A DNA stretch of 64,000 nt from Mesorhizobium tamadayense (GTDB lineage Bacteria; Pseudomonadota; Alphaproteobacteria; Rhizobiales; Rhizobiaceae), in contig NZ_RQXT01000013.1 of the NCBI RefSeq assembly GCF_003863365.1, positions 1 through 64,000 of the forward strand, given 5' to 3'. The notes under the pieces are model-generated. The model saw only the letters and a program-made list of their open reading frames with translations. It did no database searches and was not told the DNA's origin. Shown here one piece after another: positions 34,787 through 45,297 of the stretch (positions are counted from its first letter, which is position 1; the number at the start of each line of letters is the position of its first letter). The position numbers and the translations under genes are program-made.

Positions 34787-37700
34787 CTAGTCGAGAAAAG
34801 GCAGCACCACAAGCGCTTCCGGGTCGAGCCCGTGCTGGGCGCATATACCCTGCGCCAGGGAAAAGTAGCGTTCGGCCTCGGCCAGATTGTCGAGGTCGAG
34901 ATTAAGTGTTGCAAGGCCATCATAGCACGGAAACAGCAGTTGGGGTTCGCCCGTTTCGCGGGCTACGTCCAGTGCTTCATGGAACAACCCAACCGCCAAG
35001 TCCGGACGGCCGTTGCACTGGTGGATCTGCCCAAGCACGATCAACGGCACCGGCAGGTGCTCGCGCTGGTCGAGCGCCCGGTCGATCTCGATGGCCTTCT
35101 CGGCAGCAGGCACACCCTCCGTTGGACAGCGATCCGTGAAAGTACAACAAGCGACCGCCAGATTGGCGAGGAGGCGCGCCTGGAAACCCAAATCACCAAT
35201 ACGGCGCGCCACTTCAAGACCGCGCCGACAGACCTCCATCGCCTTTGCTGGATCGATGGTCGTGTAAAGCACGCCGAGATTGGTGTAGCCGCGGCAGGCA
35301 GCCCCCAGGAGGCCGGCGGCTTCGGCCAATTCAATGCTACGCTCAACCTGACGCACGGCTTCAAGGTCTCGCCCAAGGCGAGCCAGCGCGACAGCCTTGG
35401 TATTGAGTGCTTCGGCGGTCACAAGAGTGGCCTCGCGCCCTACCTCGGAGGCATGCTCCGTTGTCAGAGTGCGTACGCAATCCAGCGCCGCGTCTGCCCA
35501 TTTTGCCGCGAGAGCGTGATCTCCGCTGCGGAACGCCTGTCGGCCACGTTCTTGCCACAGATGCGCCTGCTCGACCGGGGCATCCGCTCCATCGAGGAAC
35601 GCCGCCGCCTCAGCATAGCGCGATTCTGCCTTGTCCCGCTTGCCGACGTCCCAGAGCAGCCGACCGATCTTACGCAAAACTCGCGCCGAAGCGACACGAT
35701 CGCCTGACTCGCGATATGCCTGCAACACCGTCTCGTAGTGGCGGTGCGCGATCTCGCGGCGGCCTGCCGGGCCGCTCAAATCGGCAATGCGCTCTGCAAT
35801 TGCCAGTTTGAGCGGTGTTTGCCCGCTTGTGTCCAACGCAGTCAGTGCTCGCTCGTAGAAACGAAGGGCGTCGTCGTTGGCGTATATCATGCGCGCGCGA
35901 TCGCCTGCCGCCTGCAGGTAACGCGCGCCCTTCTCCCGCTCGGCGCTCAGTGCGAAATGATGACCGAGCACGGTCAAATCCTCGAGCCGTTCCTTCATGT
36001 CGCCGCACAGTTGCTCCAAGGCAGCACCGATCCGCCCGTGGATTTCGGTCCGGCGTTGCAGGAGCAGATTCTGGTAGATCACGTCCTGCAGCAATGTTTG
36101 CGTAAAGCGGTAGCTTTGCGACGAGACCGAGCCTGAACCGGCAACTTCCTCGATGATTTCCGCATCGCAAAGCAGTTCGCAGCCGTCTTCCAGACGGCCG
36201 GGGTCGGCTGTCACGGCTTTCAGCAGTGTCGCGTCGAAGCGCGGGCCGATTACCGCGGCTTCCTGGGCCAACCGGCGCGCCTCTTGGGGCAGCCGGTCGA
36301 CACGGGCAAGCAGCATTGCCTGGATAGTGGCGGGAATGCCGGTTGCGACTTCGCCTGCCACAGTCCGCCATCGCTGGCCCTCGCGCATCAGCACACCGCG
36401 ATCGATAAGGCCGCGAACGATCTCCTCTAAAAAAAGGGGGTTGCCGCCCGCCCGCTCGAGGATTTGGTCGAGAAGCCCTCCTGCTGAGTTTACCCAGCTC
36501 TCGCCGAAAAGCGCCGCCAGCAGTCTGCGTCCGTCATCACTGTTGAGCGGCGAAAGCCTGAGCGCTGTGTGACTGACCCGACTTGAGTCGAGCTGGTCGT
36601 TGTCCGGCGCCGGACGATGCGTGACCAGCAACATCAACCGTGTGCGTTCCAACCTGTCCATCACGAAACGTAGTGCCTCGAGCGACACGGCGTCGGCCCA
36701 GTGCAGGTCTTCGACGACAATCAACAGCGGCGACAATGCAAGCCGCCGTTCGACGATTGTGCGGACTGCGTAGAGAATTTGCCGCCGCAGCTGCTCGGGC
36801 TCGACATGCTGCAAGGTGGCATCCGGGTCGCCAAGGCCAAGCACATGGTAGAGCAAAGGCATCAGCCGCTTCGCCTCCTCGCCCTGCAGGCCGAGATCGG
36901 TAAGCAAGCCTGCGAGCTTCCCCCGCATTTCGTCCCCATTGTCGTTTTGCATCATCCCGGCAGCGCTGCGCACCACTGCACCCAAGGCGCCAAATGATTG
37001 TTCGCCCAGCGGTGAGCACGTGGCCTGTCGCACGGCGACGTTGCGAAAACGATCCTCGTCGCCGACGCGGGCGACGAACTCCTTCACCAGCCGCGATTTC
37101 CCGATACCGGCTTCTCCGACGAGGCGGACAAGTTGGGCCGAGCCGCCGCACGCCTGGTCAAGGCTCGCCAGCATTCTATTGAGCTCCGCACCACGACCTA
37201 TTAGCGGCGCACTGAGGCCGAGCGCCTCGAGCCCGCGCGCTGCACGCGGCGCCGCTAGCGGTGCATCCAGTCGATGGACGAGCACACTGCCAGCCTTGCC
37301 GCGAAGCACGACATCACCCATCGACTCGTAAGAGAAGGCATGCCGGGTCAGCTTGTGAGTGAGCTCGCCTACCAGCACCTCACCCGGTGCGGCCAGCGAT
37401 TGCAGGCGTTGCGCCGTATTCACTGTGTCGCCGGTCACCGAATAGGATTTTGCGGCGCCGATGCCCAATCCTCCAGTAACGACCGGACCAGTGTTTATGC
37501 CGATGTGGAGTAACAGAGGCGAGCCGGAGCGGGGGGTGCTTTGGCCGAGCCGCGCCGTCCGGGCGATCATGTCGAGAGCGGCGCGAAGCGCACGTTCCGG
37601 ATCGTCCTCATGCGCGACCGGCGCACCGAACAAAGCGAGCAGTGCATCGCCGATGAATTTGTCGACGAAACCACCAAAGTTTCGCACGGCCGCCGTCAAT

Positions 37701-38086
37701 TCCTTGAACAGTTCGTTCTGCAGCGTTTGCATGACCTCGGGGTCGAGCTGTTCGCTGAGTGTCGTGAAGCCGCAAAGGTCGGCGAACAGGACCGTTACCG
37801 TCCGGCGATCGGCGTCAGAGACGGGATGCAGCCCTTCTTCGCTTTCGATGTTCGGAGGCAGCGACGGAGTTCGAGAAGGCGCCACAATGGTCCGGCTTGG
37901 TGTCGGAGCAGGCCGTTCGACGGCTTTTGCGGGCGCACCGACGCTTGCCCCACATTTCGGACAGAACTCGAAATCAGGTGCGCAGGGGTAGCCGCAACTG
38001 GCGCATGGCACGGGCTGGCGCTTGCCACACCTCGGACAGAAGGCGTAACCGCCCTCAACCTCGAAACCGCAGCCCGAGCAGTCCAT
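34787..38086 (-). CDS. Zinc-ribbon / class III cyclase / AAA ATPase / TPR signalling protein
   Basis: A 1099-residue cytoplasmic protein. Two zinc ribbons occupy residues about 1-50 (CSGCG, CPRCG, CASCG, CPKCG). The cyclase (about 92-270) has all core residues: Asp in VLFADLCGFTT, Lys and Asp in VDKFIGDALLALFG, and Asn and Arg in GDTVNTAQRL; the adenine-selecting position is Ser (SVTGD). The ATPase follows (Walker A GEAGIGKSRLV near 325, Walker B IVVEDLHWAD), then a TPR-rich C-terminus. ATG 38086 has GAGG upstream; GTG 38101 is the alternative. The same domain order without zinc ribbons occurs at 10150. Confidence 0.9.
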   Translation of the reverse strand: MDCSGCGFEVEGGYAFCPRCGKRQPVPCASCGYPCAPDFEFCPKCGASVGAPAKAVERPAPTPSRTIVAPSRTPSLPPNIESEEGLHPVSDADRRTVTVLFADLCGFTTLSEQLDPEVMQTLQNELFKELTAAVRNFGGFVDKFIGDALLALFGAPVAHEDDPERALRAALDMIARTARLGQSTPRSGSPLLLHIGINTGPVVTGGLGIGAAKSYSVTGDTVNTAQRLQSLAAPGEVLVGELTHKLTRHAFSYESMGDVVLRGKAGSVLVHRLDAPLAAPRAARGLEALGLSAPLIGRGAELNRMLASLDQACGGSAQLVRLVGEAGIGKSRLVKEFVARVGDEDRFRNVAVRQATCSPLGEQSFGALGAVVRSAAGMMQNDNGDEMRGKLAGLLTDLGLQGEEAKRLMPLLYHVLGLGDPDATLQHVEPEQLRRQILYAVRTIVERRLALSPLLIVVEDLHWADAVSLEALRFVMDRLERTRLMLLVTHRPAPDNDQLDSSRVSHTALRLSPLNSDDGRRLLAALFGESWVNSAGGLLDQILERAGGNPLFLEEIVRGLIDRGVLMREGQRWRTVAGEVATGIPATIQAMLLARVDRLPQEARRLAQEAAVIGPRFDATLLKAVTADPGRLEDGCELLCDAEIIEEVAGSGSVSSQSYRFTQTLLQDVIYQNLLLQRRTEIHGRIGAALEQLCGDMKERLEDLTVLGHHFALSAEREKGARYLQAAGDRARMIYANDDALRFYERALTALDTSGQTPLKLAIAERIADLSGPAGRREIAHRHYETVLQAYRESGDRVASARVLRKIGRLLWDVGKRDKAESRYAEAAAFLDGADAPVEQAHLWQERGRQAFRSGDHALAAKWADAALDCVRTLTTEHASEVGREATLVTAEALNTKAVALARLGRDLEAVRQVERSIELAEAAGLLGAACRGYTNLGVLYTTIDPAKAMEVCRRGLEVARRIGDLGFQARLLANLAVACCTFTDRCPTEGVPAAEKAIEIDRALDQREHLPVPLIVLGQIHQCNGRPDLAVGLFHEALDVARETGEPQLLFPCYDGLATLNLDLDNLAEAERYFSLAQGICAQHGLDPEALVVLPFLD

Positions 38087-38292
38087 CGAACAAGACCTCA
38101 CTAGGGGCCGTGACGCGTGATCTCGCTACGCACTTCACGGCCAGGGTATTCATAAGAATGAACCGATAGCCGTCGACCAGCAAGCGGCAGCGCAAATGGG
38201 CATCGAGCGATCGGTATGGGTCCTGTGGCAGAGCGCTGCCGATTCGGGCGGCTGCGTGGCCGTCCGGAAAACTGAAATATCGGAAAGTCGCT

Positions 38293-39675
38293 TCAGTCGA
38301 GCCCGATCCACACAAAGCCGTCCTGCTTTCGGCAGGGATATACGATCAGCTTTGCGCGGTTTTTCGAAATGTCACCCAGATATTCAAGGCCCGCCCTGGT
38401 ACCATCGTGCTCCAACTTCGCCCACTCCCTGATTTCGCCGGTAAGCAGGTCGAAACAACTCTGATGCCAGCGGCAGACCAGGCCAAGATTTGCGGTGATC
38501 GTGCTCTCCGTGTGTGGGAGCTTCAGCACTTCGGCCTGAGCGGAACTTCGGCGTTCGTAGAGCGGCAGATGAAGATGCGGGCAGGCATTGTTGAAGGCGC
38601 AATAGTTGTCGGATCCGCGAACGACGACGATATCGTAATCTTCAAAATCGAGAATCCGGCGTTCGTGGGGCTGAAGCTCGTCTTCGGCAAAAGCGCGAAT
38701 CCACCTCCTGCCGCCCTGGCGGATGGTTTCGCGAGGCCGTCTGGCATTCAGCTCGGCGTCAATTTCGGGCTTCAGCCTGACGATTTCGAACAGGCTTGTG
38801 CGCTCGCCGGTACCGCGAAGGCGCACCCTGACGAAGTCGGCGATTTCCACCTTGTCGGCGATCTGGTCGCGGAGGGCCTCGGATATCAGCAAGCGCGTAC
38901 CAGCATCCTTGTTGGCCGCCTCGATCCGGCTGGCCAGATTCACCACGTCGCCGATCGCCGTGAGACGTTCGTGTCCGGCGAAACCCAATGTGCCAATGAC
39001 GGCTTCGCCATAGTTGAGGCCGATACGAATATCGAAATCGATGCCATACATCGAGCTAAAGAACGGCTTCAGACGATCGACTGTGGCGAGGGTCTGGAGC
39101 GCGGCATTCACGGCACGGAGCGGAGCGTCGGGCTGGTCGTCGATGCCGAATATTGCCATGAGCCCATCGCCGATGAGTTTGTCGATGAAACCGCCATTCT
39201 GCTCAATGATGTCGCCGACCTGAGCGAAGTAGCGATTGAGCAGATACATCACGTCGTAGGGCGAAAGCCGCTCAGACAGCGCCGTGAAATCGACAATGTC
39301 ACTGAAGAAGACCGCAACATGCTTTGCTTCGCCGCAACGCGTCGCGGCAGCACCGCCAAGTTGGCTGGTGATCATCATATCGGTTTCGTCCAGCACCAGG
39401 CGTCGGACGCGAAGCTCGCCTTGCGGCCTGAGCTGACAGGCCAGCCTAACTTCATCCGCCAATCTCAACCGATCCGCCATCGAAGTCTCATCGGAATTGC
39501 GGTCCGGGCAGGCCTCCAGGCCATCGAGCACCCAGACGCGGCATGTAGAGCATTTCGCCCGGCCGCCGCAGGCATGGGCGAATGGCACGCCCGATCTGAG
39601 AGCCGCCTCGAGCAAGGTTTCATCGGCGGCCACGTTAAAATCGATCTGGTCAGGTAGAGCGGTTACCTTGGTCAT
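38293..39675 (-). CDS. [2Fe-2S] ferredoxin / class III cyclase / Rieske fusion
   Basis: A 460-residue cytoplasmic protein. Residues about 5-95 are a plant-type ferredoxin (HACGGRAKCSTCRVW plus a later Cys in RLACQL: four ligands). The cyclase (about 115-310) keeps Asp in VFFSDIVDFTA, Lys and Asp in IDKLIGDGLMAIFG, and Asn and Arg in VVNLASRI, so it should be active. The C-terminal 130 residues are a Rieske domain (CPHLHLPL and CRWHQSCFDLLTG, the CxH and CxxH ligand pairs). Two iron-sulfur centres flanking one cyclase imply redox or oxygen control. ATG 39675 was chosen as nearest the ferredoxin fold; GTG or ATG further up is open but unsupported. Confidence 0.9.
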   Translation of the reverse strand: MTKVTALPDQIDFNVAADETLLEAALRSGVPFAHACGGRAKCSTCRVWVLDGLEACPDRNSDETSMADRLRLADEVRLACQLRPQGELRVRRLVLDETDMMITSQLGGAAATRCGEAKHVAVFFSDIVDFTALSERLSPYDVMYLLNRYFAQVGDIIEQNGGFIDKLIGDGLMAIFGIDDQPDAPLRAVNAALQTLATVDRLKPFFSSMYGIDFDIRIGLNYGEAVIGTLGFAGHERLTAIGDVVNLASRIEAANKDAGTRLLISEALRDQIADKVEIADFVRVRLRGTGERTSLFEIVRLKPEIDAELNARRPRETIRQGGRRWIRAFAEDELQPHERRILDFEDYDIVVVRGSDNYCAFNNACPHLHLPLYERRSSAQAEVLKLPHTESTITANLGLVCRWHQSCFDLLTGEIREWAKLEHDGTRAGLEYLGDISKNRAKLIVYPCRKQDGFVWIGLD

Positions 39676-40044
39676 ATTCTTCAACAGAGGTCTGCGGCGT
39701 TGGCCGGCTCGCCAGTATAGCACCAATCGGCTCAGGCAATCGAATCATGCAAGATGCGAATGAGAACATTCGACCCCCTCGAGGCACCCTTTGCGGACGG
39801 TCGTTCGCAGAGGGCCTATGATGAAGTTTGACCCAATCACGACGCTCACTCCGGTCAGTGGTAACGTCCGGATTTGGCGCGCGATTCCGACCTCAGCGAA
39901 CGAAGTTATAATACGCCATTCCAGTGTATGATCGCTTCGCCAAATTGGGTGTGCGCTGCAATAGCAGCCGAGATAGTCGCGCTTGCCGAAGGGGCTGTCG
40001 GCTCTGACGGGATTGGCGTAAGCTACAGTTAAAGGGGTGCACTC
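39676..40044. promoter_or_regulatory. Divergent promoter region between the redox cyclase and the binding-protein gene
   Basis: A 369-bp gap between divergent genes, expected to hold promoters for both. A motif, AACGTCCGGATTTGGCGC (39863-39880), resembles AAGGTCCGGATAAGGCGC near 43859-43876 at the other end of the binding-protein/cyclase pair and, reversed, a stretch at 9846-9880. AGTTAAAGGGGTG precedes ATG 40045 as a ribosome site. No gene is supported inside. Confidence 0.45.
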
Positions 40045-41139
40045 ATGCACCGCATCATCGCCATAGCGATCTTAGTTCTCGCGGCCGCGCTCAGCTCCGC
40101 GCGGGCGGAGGTGCTGATCGGCGTCTCGGCTGCGATGACGGGACGGCTCGCCTGGATCGGCGAGCAGGGACAGCGCGGCGCGGAGATGGCAGTGGCCGAC
40201 GTCAACACGGCGGGCGGCGTGCTCGGCCAGAAGGTGAGGCTCATCTCGGTCGACGACTTCTGCGATCCCGAACAAGCTGTGGCGGCCGCCAAGAAGCTGG
40301 TGGCTGACGGGGTCGTGTTCGTCGTCGGGCATTATTGCTCCGGGGCCTCGATCCCCGCATCAAAAGTGTACGAGGAGGCGGGCGTCGTTGAGATATCCCC
40401 AGGCTCGACCAATCCGCAGCTGACCGAACAGGGCCGTGCCAATGTCTTTCGCACCATTGGCCGCGACGACGCGCAAGGTTTCATCGCCGGCAACTACCTT
40501 GCCGATCGCTGGGGCAACAAGAAGATTGCGATCCTCCACGACAACTCGACCTATGGGAAGGGTCTCGCCGACGAGACCAAGAAGCAGCTGAACAAGCGGG
40601 GCGTGACTGAGGCCGTTTACAACGCATACCTTCCCGGGAAGGACGACTATTCGGCCGAGGTCGCTGCGTTGCAGACCGCCGGCGTCTCCGCCTTATATGT
40701 GGGTGGGTATCATGCCGAGGTTGCGCTTATTGCTCGCGCTGCACACGACAGTGGCTACACGGTTCAGCTCATATCCGGAGATGCTTTGGCGACCGAGGAA
40801 TTTGCCCTGATCGCCGGCCCCGCGGCGGAGGGGACCCTCTTCACGTTCCCGGCGGACCCGAGGCGAAGCCCCGAAGCGGCCGCGGTCGTTGAGCAGTTCC
40901 GTGCGGAGAACTTCGAACCCGCGGGCTACACGCTGTTGAGCTACTGCGCGGTCCAGGTCTGGGCCCAGGCAGTCTCGAAGGCAGGTTCGCTGGAGCCGAA
41001 GGCCGTCATTGCGGCACTGCACGAACAGGAATTCGACACCGTCATCGGCCGGGTCGATTTCGACGACAAGGGCGACCTCACGAAGCAGAGCTGGGTTTGG
41101 TACGTCTGGCGCGGTGGAGAGTACGTGCCGGTTGAATAG
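40045..41139 (+). CDS. Periplasmic branched-chain amino acid-type binding protein (LivK family)
   Basis: A 364-residue protein with a signal peptide ([19 protein letters not shown], about 1-22). The mature part has the LivK/Peripla_BP_6 pattern: [66 protein letters not shown]. No permease or ATPase genes are next to it. Instead, 43 bp downstream lies a membrane receptor with a periplasmic loop and a cyclase, so the protein probably serves signalling more than import. The ligand is unknown; amino acids, amides or aromatic acids are usual for the family. Confidence 0.9.
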   Translation: MHRIIAIAILVLAAALSSARAEVLIGVSAAMTGRLAWIGEQGQRGAEMAVADVNTAGGVLGQKVRLISVDDFCDPEQAVAAAKKLVADGVVFVVGHYCSGASIPASKVYEEAGVVEISPGSTNPQLTEQGRANVFRTIGRDDAQGFIAGNYLADRWGNKKIAILHDNSTYGKGLADETKKQLNKRGVTEAVYNAYLPGKDDYSAEVAALQTAGVSALYVGGYHAEVALIARAAHDSGYTVQLISGDALATEEFALIAGPAAEGTLFTFPADPRRSPEAAAVVEQFRAENFEPAGYTLLSYCAVQVWAQAVSKAGSLEPKAVIAALHEQEFDTVIGRVDFDDKGDLTKQSWVWYVWRGGEYVPVE

Positions 41140-41182
41140 GGGTTCGTTGATCGCCGGCGCGCCGGCTGAGACGTCTAGTCTG

Positions 41183-43690
41183 ATGCAGACCAGTGTGGCC
41201 GGACTGTTCCGACTCCCCGAGATGCTTGAACGCCTCGGCATACGCGGCCGGCTGTTGCTCGCCTTTTTCGGGATCAGCGCACTTGCGGTGCTGGCAACCG
41301 CTGCGGCGCTTTATGCCTTCCTCCAGGTTGGCGACGTCGTCGACCGAATTACCAAGGATCGAGTGCCGTCGGCGCTCGCCTCCCTCCAGCTGTCGCGCCA
41401 GGCCGAACGGGTCGCTGCTGCCGCGCCATCGGTGCTGGCGGCGACAAGCAGGGCTCAGCACAGTGAGGTCTCGGCTGCCGTCGCGCTCGAGATGTCCCGC
41501 CTCGAGGCCCTGCGCACGGACCTCCGGGATGCCACGTTGGGCACAGTGCCTTTGGCCGAGATCGAGGAAGCCGCGATTGTTCTGAGGCGCAACCTGAAGG
41601 AGCTCGACTCTCTTGTTGTCGCCCGCCTCGACGTGGTCGCCCGCAAGGAGGCGCTCCTGAACCGCCTCGCCGCGACGACGACCGGAAGCCAGCGCCTTGT
41701 CGCCACCGGCATCCTAGTGATGGATTCCAGGCTCCCGCAATGGCGGGCGGTCGCGGCCGACACGTCGCTGTCGCCCGATCGTCGCGCAGCGGCAATGGCC
41801 GACCTGGTCCAGGCGATTGCGGCCTACATCCCCCAGCAGAAGGCGCAGCTGGAGATCTCGGCGGTCAACGACGCGCTGGTGAAGGTTGCGAACGCGCCGA
41901 CGCCGGGCGACCTGGCGTTGATCCTTTTTCCGCTGCGCCGTTCGCTCAGTGCTCTTGAAAAGGTTTCCACGGAGATTGACGAAAAGCTGCGGACCCGCTT
42001 CCGGCAGCGTGTCGACGAATTCAAGGGTTTGACCGACGGCGAGGACAGCATCCCCAAGGCGCGGGAGGACGAGTTTGCTGTCCTGGCACAGGGCGAAAGG
42101 CTTCTGGCCGAGAACAATCGACTGTCGCGCAATCTCACCGCTGGCGTCGATCGCCTGGTCGCCACGGCAGACCAGGAGATCGCTGCGTCCGGTCGCGAAG
42201 CCGCGCTCGTCCAGCGCTACGGCACCGCGGTTGTGCTCGGCTCCGCCTTCCTCAGCCTCCTGAGTTCGGTTCTGGTTGTCTGGCTCTATGTCGATCGCAG
42301 CCTCCTCGCCCGACTGGGGGCCGTGAGCCAGGGCATGCTCGCGATTGCGGGGGGCAACCTTCGTGCGCCGCTGCCAGCCGCGGGCAGCGACGAAATCGGG
42401 CGCATGGCCGAAGCGCTGAGACTCTTCCGGGATACTGCTGTCGAGGTCGAGGAAAAGAACCTGCGCGACGTTGCGGAAGCTCGTCAGCGGCTCATCGATG
42501 CCATCGAAAGCATCTCCGAAGGATTCGCTCTGTACGACGGGGAGGACCGGCTCGTCCTCAGCAACAGCCGCTACCGCGAATTGCTCTACACCGGTCTGGA
42601 GACCGAACTGACGCCCGGCACGACATTCGAGCAAATCATTCGCCGATCCGCTGAGCGCGGCTACATCAGGGACGCCGAGGGGCGGGTCGAGGAGTGGGTC
42701 GCCGAGCGCCTCTCGCGGCACCGCAACCCTGGCGAACCTTGGGTGCAGCGGCGAGGGGACGGGCGATGGGTCATGATCAGCGAGCGGTGGATCAGCGCCG
42801 GCGGCACGGTCGCCGTCTATTCGGACATCACTGAGCTGAAGCAAAGGGAGGAGAACCTCGCCGAGAAATCCGTGGTTCTGGAGGCACTTTCCAGCAAGCT
42901 GGCGAAGTATCTGGCGCCCCAAGTGTATCGCTCGATATTCACCGGCCGCCAGGAGGTCAGGATCGCCAGCCAGCGGAAGAAACTGACAATATGTTTCTCA
43001 GATATCGCAGGCTTTACCGAGACCACTGACAAAATGGAATCCGAGGATCTCACCCAACTCCTCAATCACTATCTGACGGAAATGTCGAAAATTGCTTCGG
43101 ATCACGGCGCGACGATCGACAAATATGTCGGCGACGCGATCCTGATGTTTTTCGGCGATCCCGAGACTCGCGGCGTCAGGGAGGACGCGCTGGCTTGCGC
43201 GCAGATGGCACTTGCAATGCAAAAGCGGATTAGCGAGCTTGCCGAAGTCTGGCGGGACATGGGGATCGAAACACCGCTGCGCTGTCGCATCGGCATCCAT
43301 ACCGACTACTGCACCGTCGGTAACTTCGGCAGTGAGGACCGGATGGACTACACGATAATCGGCGGCGCCGTGAATCTCGCCTCGCGCCTGGAGCAGGAGG
43401 CGCCGCCGGGCGCCATCGTTATTTCCTACGAGACGTTTGCGCAAGTGAAGGACTCGATCGACTGTGAGGAGCTGGGGCACGTCCAGGTCAAGGGGATCGC
43501 CTATCCCGTCGCCACCTACCGCGTCATCGATGTGAAGGCCAATCTGGCGGCCGCTCGTCGTGCCGTTCGAACCGAGCTGCCGCACTTCAGGCTGGAACTT
43601 GAACCGGAGCTGATGTCCCCTGACGAGCGTGGCGATGCTGCCACTGCACTTCGAGACGCGCTGGATCGGCTTTGTCACAAGCCCGGGTAG
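41183..43690 (+). CDS. Membrane receptor cyclase: periplasmic sensor, HAMP, PAS, class III cyclase
   Basis: An 835-residue inner-membrane protein. TM1 is near residues 22-45 ([20 protein letters not shown]), then a roughly 320-residue helical periplasmic region and TM2 near 350 ([20 protein letters not shown]). A HAMP helix pair and a PAS domain follow (about 435-560; [20 protein letters not shown]). The cyclase (about 595-780) is complete: Asp in [11 protein letters not shown], Lys and Asp in [14 protein letters not shown], and Asn and Arg in GAVNLASRL. The gene is 43 bp after the binding protein, suggesting that the liganded protein docks on the periplasmic loop. ATG 41183 was chosen because the open frame above it overlaps the binding-protein gene. 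Confidence 0.9.
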   Translation: MQTSVAGLFRLPEMLERLGIRGRLLLAFFGISALAVLATAAALYAFLQVGDVVDRITKDRVPSALASLQLSRQAERVAAAAPSVLAATSRAQHSEVSAAVALEMSRLEALRTDLRDATLGTVPLAEIEEAAIVLRRNLKELDSLVVARLDVVARKEALLNRLAATTTGSQRLVATGILVMDSRLPQWRAVAADTSLSPDRRAAAMADLVQAIAAYIPQQKAQLEISAVNDALVKVANAPTPGDLALILFPLRRSLSALEKVSTEIDEKLRTRFRQRVDEFKGLTDGEDSIPKAREDEFAVLAQGERLLAENNRLSRNLTAGVDRLVATADQEIAASGREAALVQRYGTAVVLGSAFLSLLSSVLVVWLYVDRSLLARLGAVSQGMLAIAGGNLRAPLPAAGSDEIGRMAEALRLFRDTAVEVEEKNLRDVAEARQRLIDAIESISEGFALYDGEDRLVLSNSRYRELLYTGLETELTPGTTFEQIIRRSAERGYIRDAEGRVEEWVAERLSRHRNPGEPWVQRRGDGRWVMISERWISAGGTVAVYSDITELKQREENLAEKSVVLEALSSKLAKYLAPQVYRSIFTGRQEVRIASQRKKLTICFSDIAGFTETTDKMESEDLTQLLNHYLTEMSKIASDHGATIDKYVGDAILMFFGDPETRGVREDALACAQMALAMQKRISELAEVWRDMGIETPLRCRIGIHTDYCTVGNFGSEDRMDYTIIGGAVNLASRLEQEAPPGAIVISYETFAQVKDSIDCEELGHVQVKGIAYPVATYRVIDVKANLAAARRAVRTELPHFRLELEPELMSPDERGDAATALRDALDRLCHKPG

Positions 43691-43911
43691 TAAGGCTTGG
43701 TCCATAACGACCCCTCCCAATGGACGCAAGGAGTGGGATGTGGGACGCCGCTCATTGGCGCTATCGATGCGAAGGCCGCAGTACGGTCGCAGTCAGTCTT
43801 CGAACCCGGGCGGAAAGTCCGCATCGGCGCCGAGACTTAACATTCGCGGCATCACTGGCAAGGTCCGGATAAGGCGCAAGTTGCCGTTGCGGGCGCTGCC
43901 TTAAATGAGGC

Positions 43912-45297
43912 TCAGGTCGCCTTGATCTCTGCCTGGCCGATCTTGCGCCATCGGGCGTTTTCGCGAACCAGTTTCAGGTCGTCGGTCGTCTCGGCCAATG
44001 TCCGCAATCGGTATTGCCGGAGCAAGTCCGGGAAGAGCGCCGCTTCCGGCAGGCCGGCAAGCTGCTCGCGGACCGAGATCTTTTCATCGATGACCCGCGT
44101 GCCCCAGGCATTTTCCCGAACCTGCAGCTCCGCAGCCAGATCGCGCTCTTCCGGCGCGTTTTCGTCTAGCGCAGCCAGCAGGATCGAATGGAAAAGCGCT
44201 ACATAGCCAATTTGTCTCAGGCCGCCCACAACCCGAACCCGCGGCAATATAGCGAGGACGAGGAACATCAGGAACAAGTTCGGCAGCAGCACGCCGTCCA
44301 GCAGCGCCTGCTTGAGATGCGGCCGCTCGAACGGGATGGAAAGACCATGCGGCCTGTCAGGTTCGATCAGGTGCCCGTTCTCGAGGACGAGCTTGCGCAC
44401 GCGCTCCTCGCGGATGCCCCAGAAATAGTCCGTGGCGTTGGGCAGGAATCTGCCAAATGGGCTCGATGCGGCCTCTTGCAAGGCATGTTCGAGACGCTGG
44501 CGTCTTGCGGGTTCAATGAGCAGCCTGGAAAGAAGGCTGCCGTCATATTCCAGATGCCGCGCCATGGCAGCCGCGGCGATCCGATCATCGATGAAAACCG
44601 GCAGGGCCATGCCGGAACGATCCCAATTGGCGACCAGATCCTCGTTGAGGGCTGTCAGCGCATCGGCGGCGGTTCCAAACACCTTGTCCTGACTGGCAAG
44701 CAGTGTGCCCAGCCAGCGGCTGGCATCCGTTTCATCGCCCACCGCTTCGAGCGCGCGCTTGTTGAGCGAGACGGGGCCGGCCACGCAGGCGCTTTTGCGG
44801 CATAGTTTGTGGCGCCCCATGCCAAACAGGTTGATCTTGTCGTCGCCGACATCGAGCCAGCCCGGCCCCTCCCGGCCAATTGTCTCCATGGTCATCGTCG
44901 TTCCCATGAAGCCGAAGAAGGCCGACAGCCCGTTTTCGACCGCGCCGAGCCACGCAAGCAGGAGGGCATCGAAGGTAATCCGGTCCATCAGAAGCAGGCA
45001 GTGCAGCCCGGACTGAATCACCGGTCTGTGCTCGAACTCTTCGAGGGTCTTGCCGATCTCCTCAGGCTGCATAATCACACCGAGGCGCTGATGCAGGACT
45101 TCGCGCAGGATCGATCGGGCAGCGATCGCCGGGCCCGATGCAGGCCTTGCCACCGGCCGCCACAGATGGCGGGCGTAATCGGAAACCGGTGCATTCCAGT
45201 TCTGCTCGATATCACGCACGACTTCCGGGCAGAGCAACGACAGCACAGCCAGAATTTCCACCGGAGGCGTAGGGGCTGGATCAAAGACGGCGGTCAT
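43912..45297 (-). CDS. Conserved-looking hypothetical protein, 461 residues
   Basis: I do not recognise the family. The protein is largely helical, with amphipathic segments and one hydrophobic stretch (LLPNLFLMFLVLAILPRVRV, near 340) that could be a membrane or core helix. The codon pattern and length support a real gene. Nearby are a GNAT gene downstream on the other side of a 200-bp gap (also minus strand) and the receptor cyclase (plus strand, convergent). A GPGWLDVGDDKINLFGMG block with nearby Cys (KLCRKSACVAG) might bind a ligand; this is a guess. Confidence 0.6.
   Translation of the reverse strand: MTAVFDPAPTPPVEILAVLSLLCPEVVRDIEQNWNAPVSDYARHLWRPVARPASGPAIAARSILREVLHQRLGVIMQPEEIGKTLEEFEHRPVIQSGLHCLLLMDRITFDALLLAWLGAVENGLSAFFGFMGTTMTMETIGREGPGWLDVGDDKINLFGMGRHKLCRKSACVAGPVSLNKRALEAVGDETDASRWLGTLLASQDKVFGTAADALTALNEDLVANWDRSGMALPVFIDDRIAAAAMARHLEYDGSLLSRLLIEPARRQRLEHALQEAASSPFGRFLPNATDYFWGIREERVRKLVLENGHLIEPDRPHGLSIPFERPHLKQALLDGVLLPNLFLMFLVLAILPRVRVVGGLRQIGYVALFHSILLAALDENAPEERDLAAELQVRENAWGTRVIDEKISVREQLAGLPEAALFPDLLRQYRLRTLAETTDDLKLVRENARWRKIGQAEIKAT

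Noticed and set aside
38055..38315. 86-codon minus-strand frame between two cyclase genes
   Set aside because: It begins inside the redox cyclase 3' end and ends inside the next gene; the sequence is protein-like (FRYFSFPDGHAAARIG) but there is no ribosome site or homology I can name.
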